From positions 8,644,863 through 8,708,862 of the forward strand of contig CM057135.1 of the NCBI GenBank assembly GCA_029964075.1: a stretch of DNA of 64,000 nucleotides. The letters are read 5' to 3'. Origin of the DNA: Patiria pectinifera. Its lineage: Eukaryota > Echinodermata > Asteroidea > Valvatida > Asterinidae. This document shows positions 23,094-36,617 of this stretch, piece by piece (the first letter of the stretch is position 1; each line of letters starts with the position of its first letter). Below the pieces are notes generated by a model. The model ran no database searches, was not told where the DNA came from, and saw nothing but the letters and a program-made list of their open reading frames with translations. The position numbers were made by a program, and so were the translations under genes.

Positions 23094-25980
23094 GTCATCC
23101 GGTGTTAATTTATAGGCAATTGAATTGTGACACTTTTAATATTTAAAAATGCATAAGAAATCAACCGTACGCGTCCGCAGCATTCTGTTGCCGGAAAGTG
23201 GTAGAGTAGGTTGAGGTCTTGATGTCATTCAGTGTGCGTGCAATCACGGGACCCTTGCTTCCGGTCGAAAAAGGCCAAGACCGGAAGTGGCTTATTATTT
23301 GAAAGTGGTAATAGATATAGGTAATAGTCTCTTGGCTGAAAGTATTCTTCAGTCATCTACCGATGACGTCATGCAATCTTCGAGCGCCCTCTAGCGACAG
23401 TTTGAAAATGTTCGAAAATGTATTTTGAATAGATGTCTGTGGCGATGTTTGTCGGAATCGCCTAAATATGAGTGTGTATGATGACCTTGACCCACGTAAG
23501 ACGTGTGCAAAGTTTTAGGCGTATGACGTCATCAGACCGGAAGTTATAATGAAAAGACCCTTTTTGCTTTGAAAATTCCTGAAAAATCAACCATGGCAGT
23601 TTTTAAATTAGTGTTTACTTTAATTGTCGATTTAAGGGTAGGTATAAAACATTTCAAAGCTTAGAGGCAATAAGCAAACTCGGACGTGCCCTGCGCACGC
23701 TTAAAACTTCAGGTTGACATTACCTCTGCTTTAAAACATGCACAGGACGTCCACAATGTACATGTACATGCACGTACCTTGTACATATCGTATGTCAGTC
23801 AGCCTTCAGCGCACGTGTTGCCGAGGTCAAATTCCGTCCACAGTGACCGTTTTAGCCGATTCCGGCTAACTTTGACGGATTATATCGTCAGAGTTTTCAC
23901 GAAGAGACAATTGTGGCCACGGGGCGTTGAAACATAGTTTTGAGAAAATCGACTTTAAAATTGAACCCTTTTTAAACTGAAGATTTCGCCTACTTTTAGA
24001 AGACATGTTGATTATTTTTTTTATACCGATAGTAAGCTGAAATCTCACACTTACACATTGTACCAATTGCGAGTCAATAGATCAATTAATTGGGGAGCAA
24101 TTAACGTTCATAGTCAATTGTCTCTTCGTGCAACCTCAAAATTCCACAGGCGATTTGTTTTGCCGGAAAAATTGGCAATGATCCAATGAGGTGTGGAGGA
24201 TATTTATAACACAAAGTTTTGTTTGTTAACAGATTATGGGAAAACGCCCTTCAATTTAACTTTTATATATTCATCCACAGGTTGATCCAGAGAAAACCAA
24301 GATGCATTGCATACATGTATATATAAATTGAGAATAATAATATTTATAATAAGTGTTTCTCCTTTGGTTTCAGAAAAATGCAGAGCATTTTCTTCAAACG
24401 AGGGTAGTTGTCAGTGGTGCTGCCAGATTTTAATAATTATTCTTTTTCCTTTTTCTTTGTAGTATAGATGGTATAAGACTTGGTTTTGAGTTTAGTGTAA
24501 TCGTCTGTTGCCCGGTCTTTTGTCTATTACAGCTGTCCATTGCATTCATAGATTTGCATTTCTTTTAGCCGTGGTTATGTAACATGTCGGGGTTTTTCTT
24601 TCATGCATACTGGTACAGGACAGAAGCTTGTAGAGACTCAAACCGACGTGACGCATTAAGCGATAGCTGCAAATCTTGCCCACATGCAATTTGCCGAGTT
24701 ATTTTTCAGTTGTGTTGTGCTTCTGAATTCCCACCGAGAGGGTGAAGAACCGTAAGTTGAATATGTTTCACTTTGGGTTTTATTTTCTTAAATATCCCTG
24801 ATGTGTATTTTTGTCTACAAAAATCTGTGAATTTTTGCATCCATATGTATGTATTGGAAATGGAATATGACTCGTTCTGGATAGCTGAAATTCCAAACCA
24901 TTGTATTGTGCATTTTTATTAGAGCTTAGGTAATATTAGTCTATGTGTAAATTAATTATTTTCATTTATAGACGGCTTTTCACTTTGGGGAGTGGCCGAG
25001 TACAGACCATATTGCGTACTTTTGTCTGGTTGCTGCCAACTGAGGCGCCATTGCAACGCAGTCTGCTACCTAGACGTCCCCCACATTGTAGCCGGTACTG
25101 GAGTCTCCAGACAGTGCAGAGCCCAGCGCGGAGGAGTGGCATCGCCTTAGCTTAGCGTGCTTTCCTACCATCACCGGTCCGACTCCTGGAGGAAATTCTC
25201 CGTGTCATCCGGATTCTTCTGATCCGGAAGAACCCATTGTTATCTTCACGGAAGAGACTTACTGACGCACCTCCATGACCTGCTCGTGTCACTTGCGTTA
25301 AGTATTTATTCAGCGTCAATTTAATTCATTGTATATTTTTTTTTAGTACTAAGATTGTAATTTGCAAATTGTATTGTGTGAGAAGGAATTCTTTAATATT
25401 CCCTGACACATGTACTTGTACTGAAAATTGTGCATTTCATTGCCCATAATCCTATTGATTTACACACTGGAGACAAGTGAATGAACAGTTGTTACTACTA
25501 GCGAGTTTTATTGTTCGTCACTGAATATAATTTTAATATCGATATTTGTTTGGATAATTCCGGAGATAGATTTGGAATTCAAAATTGTACTTGTCTTTTT
25601 CCTGAAAACCAAATTTAGGCAAGTACTCCATTGTTGTTCAGAAGAGAGGTTGCAACCTAAATCTTAATAGTGTTAATTGGACATAACTTGCATCACCTGT
25701 ACATTGTAGTTACTCTGTTTATATTCATGTATGTACCTGAATGATCAGATGATGGTGATAGTGTGACATTTTGTGTTTATTTACATCACCAGTGCACACT
25801 GTAATTTGGGAGTTTAATCCGTGTTCATTGATTGATTATTGTCTTGTATATATTAAATTATTTTCTTGATTTACTTCATATTTAAATCTTGTGTCTGTGA
25901 TAAATTATTTTGCTTCCTCACTTGGGTAGGTCAGCAAGCCCAAACTTGATTTTTTGACTTTTTCTAGTCTAGCCGTGACA
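23094..25980 (+). repeat. 2.9-kb tandem unit, copy 2
   Basis: Part A (23094-24186) is again exactly 1093 bp. Part B (24187-25980) is 16 bp shorter than in copy 1, with most differences being single bases lost from short runs (for example GAGGGG to GAGGG). Confidence 0.9.
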
Positions 25981-27073
25981 GTCATCCGGTGTTAATTTAT
26001 AGGCAATTGAATTGTGACACTTTTAATATTTAAAAATGCATAAGAAATCAACCGTACGCGTCCGCAGCATTCTGTTGCCGGAAAGTGGTAGAGTAGGTTG
26101 AGGTCTTGATGTCATTCAGTGTGCGTGCAATCACGGGACCCTTGCTTCCGGTCGAAAAAGGCCAAGACCGGAAGTGGCTTATTATTTGAAAGTGGTAATA
26201 GATATAGGTAATAGTCTCTTGGCTGAAAGTATTCTTCAGTCATCTACCGATGACGTCATGCAATCTTCGAGCGCCCTCTAGCGACAGGTTGAACATGTTC
26301 GAAAATGTATTTTGAATAGATGTCTGTGGCGATGTTTGTCGGAATCGCCTAAATATGAGTGTGTATGATGACCTTGACCCACGTAAGACGTGTGCAAAGT
26401 TTTAGGCGTATGACGTCATCAGACCGGAAGTTATAATGAAAAGACCCTTTTTGCTTTGAAAATTCCTGAAAAATCAACCATGGCAGTTTTTAAATTAGTG
26501 TTTACTTTAATTGTCGATTTAAGGGTAGGTATAAAACATTTCAAAGCTTAGAGGCAATAAGCAAACTCGGACGTGCCCTGCGCACGCTTAAAACTTCAGG
26601 TTGACATTACCTCTGCTTTAAAACATGCACAGGACGTCCACAATGTACATGTACATGCACGTACCTTGTACATATCGTATGTCAGTCAGCCTTCAGCGCA
26701 CGTGTTGCCGAGGTCAAATTCCGTCCACAGTGACCGTTTTAGCCGATTCCGGCTAACTTTGACGGATTATATCGTCAGAGTTTTCACGAAGAGACAATTG
26801 TGGCCACGGGGCGTTGAAATATAGTTTCGAGAAAATCGACTTTAAAATTGAACCCTTTTTAAACTGAAGATTTCGCCTACTTTTAGAAGACATGTTGATT
26901 ATTTTTTTTATACCGATAGTAAGCTGAAATCTCACACTTACACATTGTACCAATTGCGAGTCAATAGATCAATTAATTGGGGAGCAATTAACGTTCATAG
27001 TCAATTGTCTCTTCGTGCAAACTCAAAATTCCACAGGCGATTTGTTTTGCCGGAAAAATTGGCAATGATCCAA
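25981..27073 (+). repeat. 2.9-kb tandem unit, copy 3 (part A only)
   Basis: A third 1093-bp A copy, with a few substitutions near 26290, 26820 and 27020. After ATGATCCAAT it continues into TTGTCTCTTCGTGAAAACTC, evidently the original right-hand neighbour of A, and not into B. Confidence 0.9.
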
Positions 27074-29427
27074 TTGTCTCTTCGTGAAAACTCAAAGTCT
27101 CCGCTATCCACACACGACCAAATTGTCTCTTCGTGAAAACTCAAAATCGCAAACGCACGTTATTTTGTCCCCATAGAACAACGTGCATTTTTGCTACAAT
27201 TGTCTGTTCGTGAAAACTGAAAATACGACTTGGGTGAAATTTTCCCTGTATTGATTCTCATGATCTGAATGATTTCATCTGATTTTGATAAATAATAAAT
27301 GGGTGTAAACTTGGTACGTAAGTAGACTGGGATGTGTTATAGATGAAAATTTAAATGACGTCATCATGACGTCATCATTTGAATTCGTATGAATAATTCA
27401 ATTTTTACGATGTTTACTTTTTTTTGCATGTAACGTTTGAGCCAAACAAGATATTTTTGAAATTCTTTTTGCAGCAGGTTACGTGTAAGCACTAAATATT
27501 CCTGTTTGGGCCAACTTTGTGTGAAACTCAGATTTTTTGAAAAATACATTAGGCAGTTTCTGATTATGTTGAAACCTAGTTGAAAGGTGTAACATGACAT
27601 CCGTACCAAAAATATGAAATGACGTCATCATGACGTCATCCTTTGATTTTTTTATGAATTTTCAAATATTTAATTTTTGCTAATCTTCTTGGCAGTTTTT
27701 TGGGACTACTGAAAGTCAAATTAGATTGAAACTTTACAGATATAAAGTAACTTACAAGAAAAAATATGTTAATTTTATGCTGGAATATCCAGAGAGCCAG
27801 AAGGCTGATTTGGTTCAAACTTGCATAATGGTAAAAAAATCAAACATTACCTTTGAAAAGATGTAAAGGTTTTTGTTAAAAAAAAAAATCTTTTAGCTGT
27901 TTCGGTGACCCACCGAAACAGCTCTTGTTTTCGTTAAGATTTTTTTTTTCTTTTTCTTTTTTTTAGCTGTTTCGGTGTACACATCGAAACAGCTCTTGTT
28001 TTTAGCTGTTCCCAATTTGAATTGGGAACAGCTCTTGTTTTCGTTAAAGTTTTTTTTTTTCCTTTTTTTTTTTTTTCTTCTTTTTCTTTTTCCACTTTTT
28101 CCCATAGGCTTTGTACACGTTTTTATTCTACAAGCCACTTTGGCAATTATTTTAAATCCGATCAACTTTAAACTCAGCATAGTCATTAACCATCATCTGT
28201 AGATGTATGCCGCAATGTTTTGTCATCATGACGTCATCACGCGATTTATTATAGAATTTTGAATATTTAATTTTTCCCATAGACTTTGTACACGGAAATT
28301 AAAAATAAATTGTCGATTTTCAAAGGGCATTTTCGACTCTTTGCCTGTAATTCATTTACACCACTCTTTGTCCAAGCAAAGACCTTAATTCAAACACCTT
28401 TGTGTAATGATGACGTCATGATGACGTCATCCGGTGTTTATTTATAGGCAATTGAAAAGTGACACTTTTAATATTTAAAAATGCATAAGAAATCAACCGT
28501 ACGCGTCCGCAGCATTCTGTTGCCGGCAAGTGGTAGAGTAGGTTGAGATCTTTATTTCATTCAGTGTGCGTGCAATCACGTGACCCTTGCTTCCGGTCGA
28601 AAAAGGCCAAAACCGGAAGTGGCTTATTATTTGAAAGTGGTAATAGATATGAACTTGCTTTTAACGGTGTTAGTCTCTTGGCTGATAGTATTCTTCAAAT
28701 CATCTACCGATGACGTCATGCAATCTTCGAGCGCCCTCTAGCGACAGGTTGAACATTTTCAAAAATGTATTTTGAATAGATGTCTGTGGCGAAGTTTGTC
28801 GGAATCGCCTAAATATTGGTGTACATGATGATCTTGACCCACTTAAGACGTGTGCAAAGTTGTAGGCGTATGACGTCATCGGACCGGAAGTTCCGTTGAA
28901 AAGACCTTTCCTTTTTCAGAAATTGCTAACAAATCAATCTGTACGGATATAATCTTGAATTGCCCATTAAATGATAGTGTAAACATTTATTCAACAGGTG
29001 AAGGTCCCAGCTTGTGCAATTGTTCACACAGTTGACGCGGCGTCGGCAAAAAATATTCTTCCGCAAGTTGCGGCAAGCATAAACCGCCAGTGTGTGCGTG
29101 TATACATTGACCAGATTCGGCATCGCATGCTTCCCATGTACGCCACACACGCACTCGACTACTGCCCTCTACTGATTCATAGTAGATAAATACTCGTGTA
29201 ATTTGCAATGTTGCCGTTGTAAAGGTCATATACTGCCCTCTAGCAGCAAATAGAAAATACATATTCTTTAGATGCTGCCACTATCAAACTGATTTACTGC
29301 CCTCTAGCGCATATGTATTTAAAAAGACAATTTGTAAAATGTATATTAGATGTCTAAATGCAAAAACACCCGACTAGCAATTTTTTCAAATACGTTATCG
29401 TGCATTTCAACATGAAATCGTTTTCCT
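27074..29427. mobile_element. Dispersed repeat tract with CRE pairs, hairpins and GCCCTCTAG motifs
   Basis: Begins with four TTGTCT(C/G)TTCGTGAAAACT blocks (27071-27220), then CRE pairs at 27357 and 27620, three hairpins (27895-28033), a further L+A homologue (28130-28900) and a stretch with TGCCCTCTA repeated at 29163, 29233 and 29301. No gene. Confidence 0.6.
27895..28033. repeat. Three successive AGCTGTT...AACAGCT hairpins
   Basis: 27895-27923 (13-bp arms, loop ACC), 27965-27994 (one mismatch) and 28004-28033 (14-bp perfect arms around TG). The first two share the TTTCGGTG stem; the third has TTCCCAATT, but each stem is complementary to itself. Each is followed by CTTGTTTT. Confidence 0.85.
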
Positions 29428-31064
29428 CCCACATATTCTTATTTTGCTCAAGGCCACAAACAAAAATAACATTTTTTTTTAAATAAGTGAACAATAAAAT
29501 GATGACTACATGAGACTTGTTTATATAATGATTGTTTATGGAGGCATATATAAACAAAATTATCCACAGAACGTATAGGTTCCAATTCCACGTGAAGTAC
29601 TCACTTTTATTTTTCATTTACAAATAGAGAAATACAATCGATTTTCATCTTTTGCTAAATTGTTACCCAAGTAATGTATCATATGAGACAGCAAATTTGC
29701 ACACAATTATAAAAATTAGAAAATGTATATTAAAAATCGGCACACTTGTCATTAAATGGCATTTTTTTGTTTATTACAGATAGAAACAAGCCCAGATGCA
29801 TTTTGAACTCTGAGATTTTATTATTTACATACATGTATTGTGCATCAGCAATTTGTCAAGATCCTCTGATGTCAATTATTACTAATATCAGTGATAACAA
29901 GTCAAGTTAGTATCAGGATTGTAAAGCATTATGTTTTTGAAGAGAAATGTAGTATTAGGTGTGATTGTTTTTTCTTGCAATCAATCTGCACATGTATATA
30001 CAACATGGTGACAATTATTACGTACATGTAGCTGTAGGCCATACATAGCAAGTAAATTCTTTCCATCATACTTACTTGTAAAGGCAATTCAACATTAATA
30101 TGTACATATGTCCAAGTCCCATATTGGATTTACATAATTAATTGGTAAAGATTGTACATTGTACATTGTCAAGAATATTTTGTTGTTTATTAAAAAAAAT
30201 AAACCAAATTAGTGTTACTTAGTAATCACTATATTTTAACACTAAAATATGTTCATTACTCTCCAAGCAAACACCAAATGTAGAACACAACGGCATTGGG
30301 CATGGGGTTGTTAACAGATGACTGCAGGTCAGGTCATCCACATCACATCACATGATGGCAGGTCATATCACTATTGGCACACTACAATATATTCGTTACT
30401 CTTCACAGAGACCAAATGGAGAACACAAACAGCATTGGGCATGGGGTTTGTTGACAGATGACTGGAGGTCAGGTCATCCACATCACATTTGATGGCAGGT
30501 CATATCAGCACATCAATGACTGAGATGGGAATTTACACTGAAAAAAATGAAGGAGAAGAGTATGCGGCGAAAAAGAAATGTTGCGCATTTCATTTGGTGG
30601 AGAAGCTGGATGACAGTGTCATTCATCGACCTTACAAACTTGCCTTTTGTTGGAAACCATTCACAAGTTCACTTAAAAGTTCTTTGTTAACTGCAGTCTA
30701 TTCAGCACATGGAACTTGCATCGGGGTGATGTAAATTGAAAATCGTGTTTTGCCGTTTACCGAGATATTTTTATAAACACTGTTCATGTATTCAGTATTG
30801 TACTGAGTGATTGAAAAACAAAATCACTCGGTTTCTTACAATCATGCGAGACAACTCTGAGTATATACACTGTTTATAAAACTACATCAGGGAGGGCAAA
30901 AATCCAATTTTGAATATGTATGGTTACAAATCTGGTCACAAGTCCAGTCAAAAATCAGGGATGAACAATGATAAAGTAATGATTTTGTAACTGTTCATTT
31001 AAATACAATGTAGGTAGTGATTTGAATTTAGAACACAGGACTTGTGATAGACTTCACTTCAACA
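29428..31064 (+). repeat. 1.63-kb tandem unit, copy 1
   Basis: Unit starts CCCACATATTCTTATTTTGC and ends GACTTCACTTCAACA. It includes an internal direct duplication of about 130 bp (two blocks with GCATTGGGCATGGGG...AGGTCATCCACATCAC). No coding sequence: frames of 60-87 aa on the minus strand differ between copies through indels. Confidence 0.9.
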
Positions 31065-32012
31065 CCCACATATTCTTATTTTGCTCAAGGCCACAAACAA
31101 AATAACATTTTTTTAAATAAGTGAACAATAAAATGATGACTACATGAGACTTGTTTATATAATGATTGTTTATGGAGGCATATATAAACAAAATTATCCA
31201 CAGAACGTATAGGTTCCAATTCCACGTGGAAGTACTCACTTTTATTTTTCATTTACAATTAGAGAAATACACAATCGATTTTCATCTTTTGCTAAAATGT
31301 TACACAAGTAACAATGTATCATATGAGACACCAAATTTGCACACAATTATAAAATTAGAAAATGTATATTAAAAATCAGCACACTTGTCATTAAAATGGC
31401 ATTTTTTTTGTTTATTACAGATAGAAACAAGCCCAGTCACATTTTGAACTCTGAGATTTTATTATTTTACATACATGTATTGTGCATCAGCAATTTGTCA
31501 AGATCCTCTGATGTCAATTATTACTAATATCAGTGATAACAAGTCAAGTTAGTATCAAGGACAGTAAAGCATTATGTTTTGAAGAGAAATGTAGTATTAG
31601 GTGTGATTGTTTTCTTGCAATCAATCTGCACATCATGTATATAACATAGTGACAATTATTACGTACATGTAGCTGTAGGCCATACATAGCAAGTAAAATT
31701 CTTTCCATCATACTTACTTGTAAAGGCAATTCAACATTAATATGTACATATGTCCAAGTCCCATATTGGATTTACATAATTAATTGGTAAAGATTGTAAT
31801 ATTGTCAAGAATATTTTGTTGTTTATTAAAAAAAATAAACCAAATTAGTGTTACTTAGTAATCACTATATTTTAACACTAAAATATGTTCATTACTCTCC
31901 AAGCAAACACCAAATGTAGAACACAACGGCATTGGGCATAGGGTTGTTGGACAGATGACTACCAGGTCAGGTCATCCACATCACACTTGATGGCAGGTCA
32001 TATCACTATTGG
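31065..32012 (+). repeat. 1.63-kb tandem unit, copy 2, cut by the gap
   Basis: Matches the first 948 bp or so of copy 1 and stops at the N run after CACTATTGG. Confidence 0.9.
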
Positions 32013-32512
32013 NNNNNNNNNNNNNNNNNNNNNNNNNNNNNNNNNNNNNNNNNNNNNNNNNNNNNNNNNNNNNNNNNNNNNNNNNNNNNNNNNNNNNNNN
32101 NNNNNNNNNNNNNNNNNNNNNNNNNNNNNNNNNNNNNNNNNNNNNNNNNNNNNNNNNNNNNNNNNNNNNNNNNNNNNNNNNNNNNNNNNNNNNNNNNNNN
32201 NNNNNNNNNNNNNNNNNNNNNNNNNNNNNNNNNNNNNNNNNNNNNNNNNNNNNNNNNNNNNNNNNNNNNNNNNNNNNNNNNNNNNNNNNNNNNNNNNNNN
32301 NNNNNNNNNNNNNNNNNNNNNNNNNNNNNNNNNNNNNNNNNNNNNNNNNNNNNNNNNNNNNNNNNNNNNNNNNNNNNNNNNNNNNNNNNNNNNNNNNNNN
32401 NNNNNNNNNNNNNNNNNNNNNNNNNNNNNNNNNNNNNNNNNNNNNNNNNNNNNNNNNNNNNNNNNNNNNNNNNNNNNNNNNNNNNNNNNNNNNNNNNNNN
32501 NNNNNNNNNNNN
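32013..32512. other. Assembly gap (500 N)
   Basis: Exactly 500 unresolved bases, a placeholder length. The sequence resumes in a different repeat (part A end), so at least one repeat junction is missing. Confidence 1.
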
Positions 32513-34973
32513 CACACTTACACATTGTACCAATTGCGAGTCAATAGATCGACCAATGGGGAGCAATTAATGTCTGCCAATTTGTCTCTTCGTGCAAACT
32601 CAAAAATTCCACAGGCGATTTGTTTTGCCGGAAAAAATTGGCAATGATCCAATTGTCTCTTCGTGAAAACTCAGTTCTGCCTATCCACACACGACCAAAT
32701 TGTCTCTTTCTCAAAATTTCAACGTAAACGCACGTTATTTTGTCTCTATGAACAACGTGCATTTTTGCTACAATTGTCTGTTCGTGAAAACTGAAAATAC
32801 GACTTGGGTGAAATTTTCTCGTATTGATTCTCATGATCTGAATGATTTCATCTGATTTTGATAAATAATAAATGGGTGTAAACTTGGTACGTAAGCAGAC
32901 TGATGTGTTATAGATGAAATTTAAATGACGTCATCATGACGTCATCATTTGAATTCGTATGAATAATTCAATTTATTGATGTTTACTTTTTGCATGTAAC
33001 GTCGGAGTCAAACAAGACATTTTGAAATTCTTTTTGCAGCAGGTTACGTAAGCACTAAATATTCCTGTCGTTTGGGCTAACTTTGTGTGAACTTTAGATT
33101 TTGAAAAATACATTAGGCAGTTTCTGATTATGTTGAAAACCTAGTTGAAAGGTGTAACATGACATCCGTACCAAAATATGAAATGACGTCATCATGACGT
33201 CATCCTTGATTTTTTTGCGAATTTTCAAATATTTAATTTTTGCTAATCTTCTTGGCAGTTTTTTGGGATTACTGAAAGTCAAATAGATTGAAACTACAGA
33301 TATAAAGTAACTTGCTAAGAAAAAAATATGTTAATTTTATGCTGAATATCCAGAGAGCCAGCGCTGATTTGGTTCAAACTTGAAGTAATGGTAAAAATCA
33401 AACATTACTCTTGAAAAGATGTGTAAAAGAAAATGGTTAAAAAAATTTTTTAGCTGTTTCAGACCTACCGAAAGCCTACTTCATGTTAAGATTTTTTTCT
33501 TTTTTAGCTGTTTCGGTGTAGCACATCGAAACAGTTTGTTTTTTTAGCTGTTCTAACTTGAATTAAACAGCTTGCCGTTAAAGCTTTTTTCCTTTTTTTT
33601 TTCTTTTCTTTTTCTTTTTTCCATTCTTTTTCCCAGGCTTTTGTACACGTTTTTATTCTCTAGCATGCTTATTTTGGCAATTATTTTAAATCCGATCAAC
33701 TTCTGAACCCAGCATAATAATCATCATCTGTAGATGTATGCCGCACGTTTTGTCATCATGACGTCATCACGCGATTTATTATAGAATTTTGAATATTTAA
33801 TTTTTCCCATAGACTTTGAAGACGGAAATTAAAAACGTCGATTTTCAAAGGCATTTTCGACTCTTGCCTGTAATTCATTTACACCACTCTTTGTCCAAGC
33901 AAAGACCTTAATCAAATGATTCTTGTAATGACGACGTCATGATGACGTCATCCGATGTTTATTTATAGGCAATTGAAAAGTGCGACACTTTTAATATTTA
34001 AAATGTACAAGAACCAACTGTACGCGTCCGCAGCATTCTGTTGCCGGCAAGTGGTAGAGCAGTTGGAGATCTTATTTCATTCATAAGGCAATCATCGCGA
34101 CCCTTGCTTCCGGTCGAAAAAGGCCAAAACCGGAAAGTGGCTTATTATTTGAAAGTGGTAATAGATGAACTTGCTTTTAACGGTGTTAGTCTCTTTATTG
34201 ATAGTATTCTTCAAATCATCTAATGATGACGTCATGCAATCTTCGAAGGCGCCTCTCTAGCTAACAGGTTCTGAACGATTTTCAAAAATGTATTTTGGAA
34301 TAGATGTCTCATGTGGCGAAGTTTGTCGGAATCGCTCAAATATTGGTGTGTACATGATGATTCCTGACCCACTTAAGACATTAATTGCAAAGTTGTAGGC
34401 GTATGGCGTCATCGGACCGGAAGTTCCGTTGAAAAGACCTTTCCTTTTCAGAAATTGCTAACAAATCAATCTGTACGGTTATAATCTTGAATTGCCCATA
34501 AAATGATAGTGTAGACATTTGCCGCAACAAGGTGAAGGTCGCAGATCGTGCAATTGTTCACACAGTTGACGCGGCGTCAGCAAAAAATATTCTTCCGCAA
34601 GTTGGTGGCAAGCATAAACCGCCAGTGTGTGCGTGTATACATTGACCAGATTCGGCATCGCATGCTTCCCATGTAACGCCACACACGCACTCGACTACTG
34701 CCCTCTACTGGATTCATAGTAGATAAATACTGTGTAATTTGCAATGTTGCCGTTGTAAAAGGTCATATACTACTGCCCTCTAGCAGTTAGCAAGAAAAAT
34801 ACATATTCTTTAGATGCTGCCACTATCAAAACTGGGATTTACTGCCCTCTAGCGCATATGTATTTAAAAAGACAATTTGTAAAAATGTATATTAGATGTC
34901 TAAATGCAAAAACACCCGACTAGCAATTTTCTCAATACTTTATCGTGCATTTCAAAATGAAATCGTTTTTTCC
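32513..34973 (+). repeat. Noisy duplicate of 26930-29427
   Basis: Follows 26930-29427 element by element (TTGTCTCTTCGTG blocks, CRE pairs, the three hairpins in damaged form at about 33450-33570, part A homologue, TGCCCTCTA motifs) but with many small insertions and deletions, for example where the GCGCCCTCTAGCGACAGG stretch is disrupted at 34248-34270. The error spectrum resembles unpolished long-read consensus. Confidence 0.8.
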
Positions 34974-36617
34974 TCCACATATTCTTATTTTGCTCACATG
35001 GGCCACAAACAAAAATAACATTTTTTTTTAAATAAGTGAACAATAAAAATGATGACTACATGAGACTTGTTTATATAATGATTGTTTATGGAGGCATATA
35101 TAAACAAAATTATCCACAGAACAATATAGGTTCCAATTCCACGTGAAGTACTCACTTTTATTTTTCATTTACAATGTAGAGAAATACAATCGATTGTCAT
35201 CTTTTGCTAAAATGTTACACAAGTAATTTATCATATGAGACATCAAATTTGCACACAATTATAAAATTAGAAAATGTATATTAAAAATCGGCACACTTGT
35301 CATTAAAATGGCATTTTTTTTGTTTATTACAGATAGAAAACAAGCCCAGGATGCATTTTGAACTCTGAGATTTTATTATTTACACATGTATTGTGCATCA
35401 GCAATTTGTCAAGATCCTCTGATGTCAATTATTACTAATATCAGTGATAACAAGTCAAGTTAGTATCAAGGACAGTAAAGCATTATATTTTTGAAGAGGA
35501 AATGTAGTATTAGGTGTGATTGTTTTTCTTGTAATCAATCTGCACATGTATATACAACATGGTGACAAATTATTACGTACATGTAGCTATGTAGGCCATA
35601 CATAGCAAGTAAATTCTTTCCATCATACTTACTTGTAGAAGCGCAATTCAACATTAATATGTACATATGTCTGCAAGTCCCATATTGGATTTACATAATT
35701 AATTGGTAAAGATTGTACATTGTACATTTGTCAAGAATATTTTGTTGTTTATTAAAAAAATAAACCAAATTAGTGTTACTTAGTAATCACTATATTTTAA
35801 CACTAAAATATGTCTATTACTCTCCAAGCAAACACCAAATGTAGAACACAACGGCATTGGGCATGGGGTTGTTAACAGATGACTGCAGGTCAGGTCATCC
35901 ACATCACACTTGATGGCAGGTCATATCACTATTGGCACACTACAATATATTCGTTACTCTTCAAGCAGAGACCAAATGGAGAACACAAACAGCATTGGGC
36001 ATGGGGTTGTTGACAGATGACTGGAGGTCAGGTCATCCACATCACATTTGATGGCAGGTCATATCAGCACATCAATGACTGAGATGGGAATTTACACTGA
36101 AAAAAATGAAGGAGAAGAGTATGAAAAAGAAATGTTGCGCATTTCATTTGGTGGAGAAGCTGGATGACAGTGTCATTCATCGACCTTACAAACTTGCCTT
36201 TTTGTTGGGAAACCATTCACAAGTTCACTTAAAAGTTCTTTGTTAACTGCAGTCTATTCAGCACATGGAACTTGCATCGGGGTGATGTAAATTGAAAATC
36301 GTGTTTTGCTGTTTAATGAGATATTTTTATAAACACTGTTCATGTATTCAGTATTGTACTGAGTGATTGAAAACAAAATCACTCGGTTTCTTACAATCAT
36401 GCGAGACAACTCTGAGTATATACACTGTTTATAAAACTACATCAGGGAGGGCAAAATCCAATTTTGAATATGTATGGTTACAAATCTGGTCACAAGTCCA
36501 GTCAAAAATCAGGATGAACAATGATAAAGTAATGATTTTGTAACTGTTCATTTAAATACAATGTAGGTAGTGATTTGAATTTAGAACACAGGACTTGTGA
36601 TAGACTTCACTTCAACA
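34974..36617 (+). repeat. 1.63-kb tandem unit, copy 3 (right of gap)
   Basis: Same unit as at 29428, with scattered single-base and few-base insertions, fewer towards its right end. Confidence 0.9.

Noticed and set aside
20191-25980. Full LTR retrotransposon model (A as LTR or B as LTR with A internal)
   Set aside because: A occurs elsewhere with the same outside neighbours, so it is not an LTR; with B as LTR there is no polypurine tract or coding interior. Only a solo-LTR reading of B remains possible.
29354-29617. Hydrophobic 60-87 aa minus-strand frame in each 1.63-kb unit
   Set aside because: Length and ends change between copies through indels; no codon-level conservation.
31981-32647. 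Long frames through the gap
   Set aside because: Consist of N; no sequence information.
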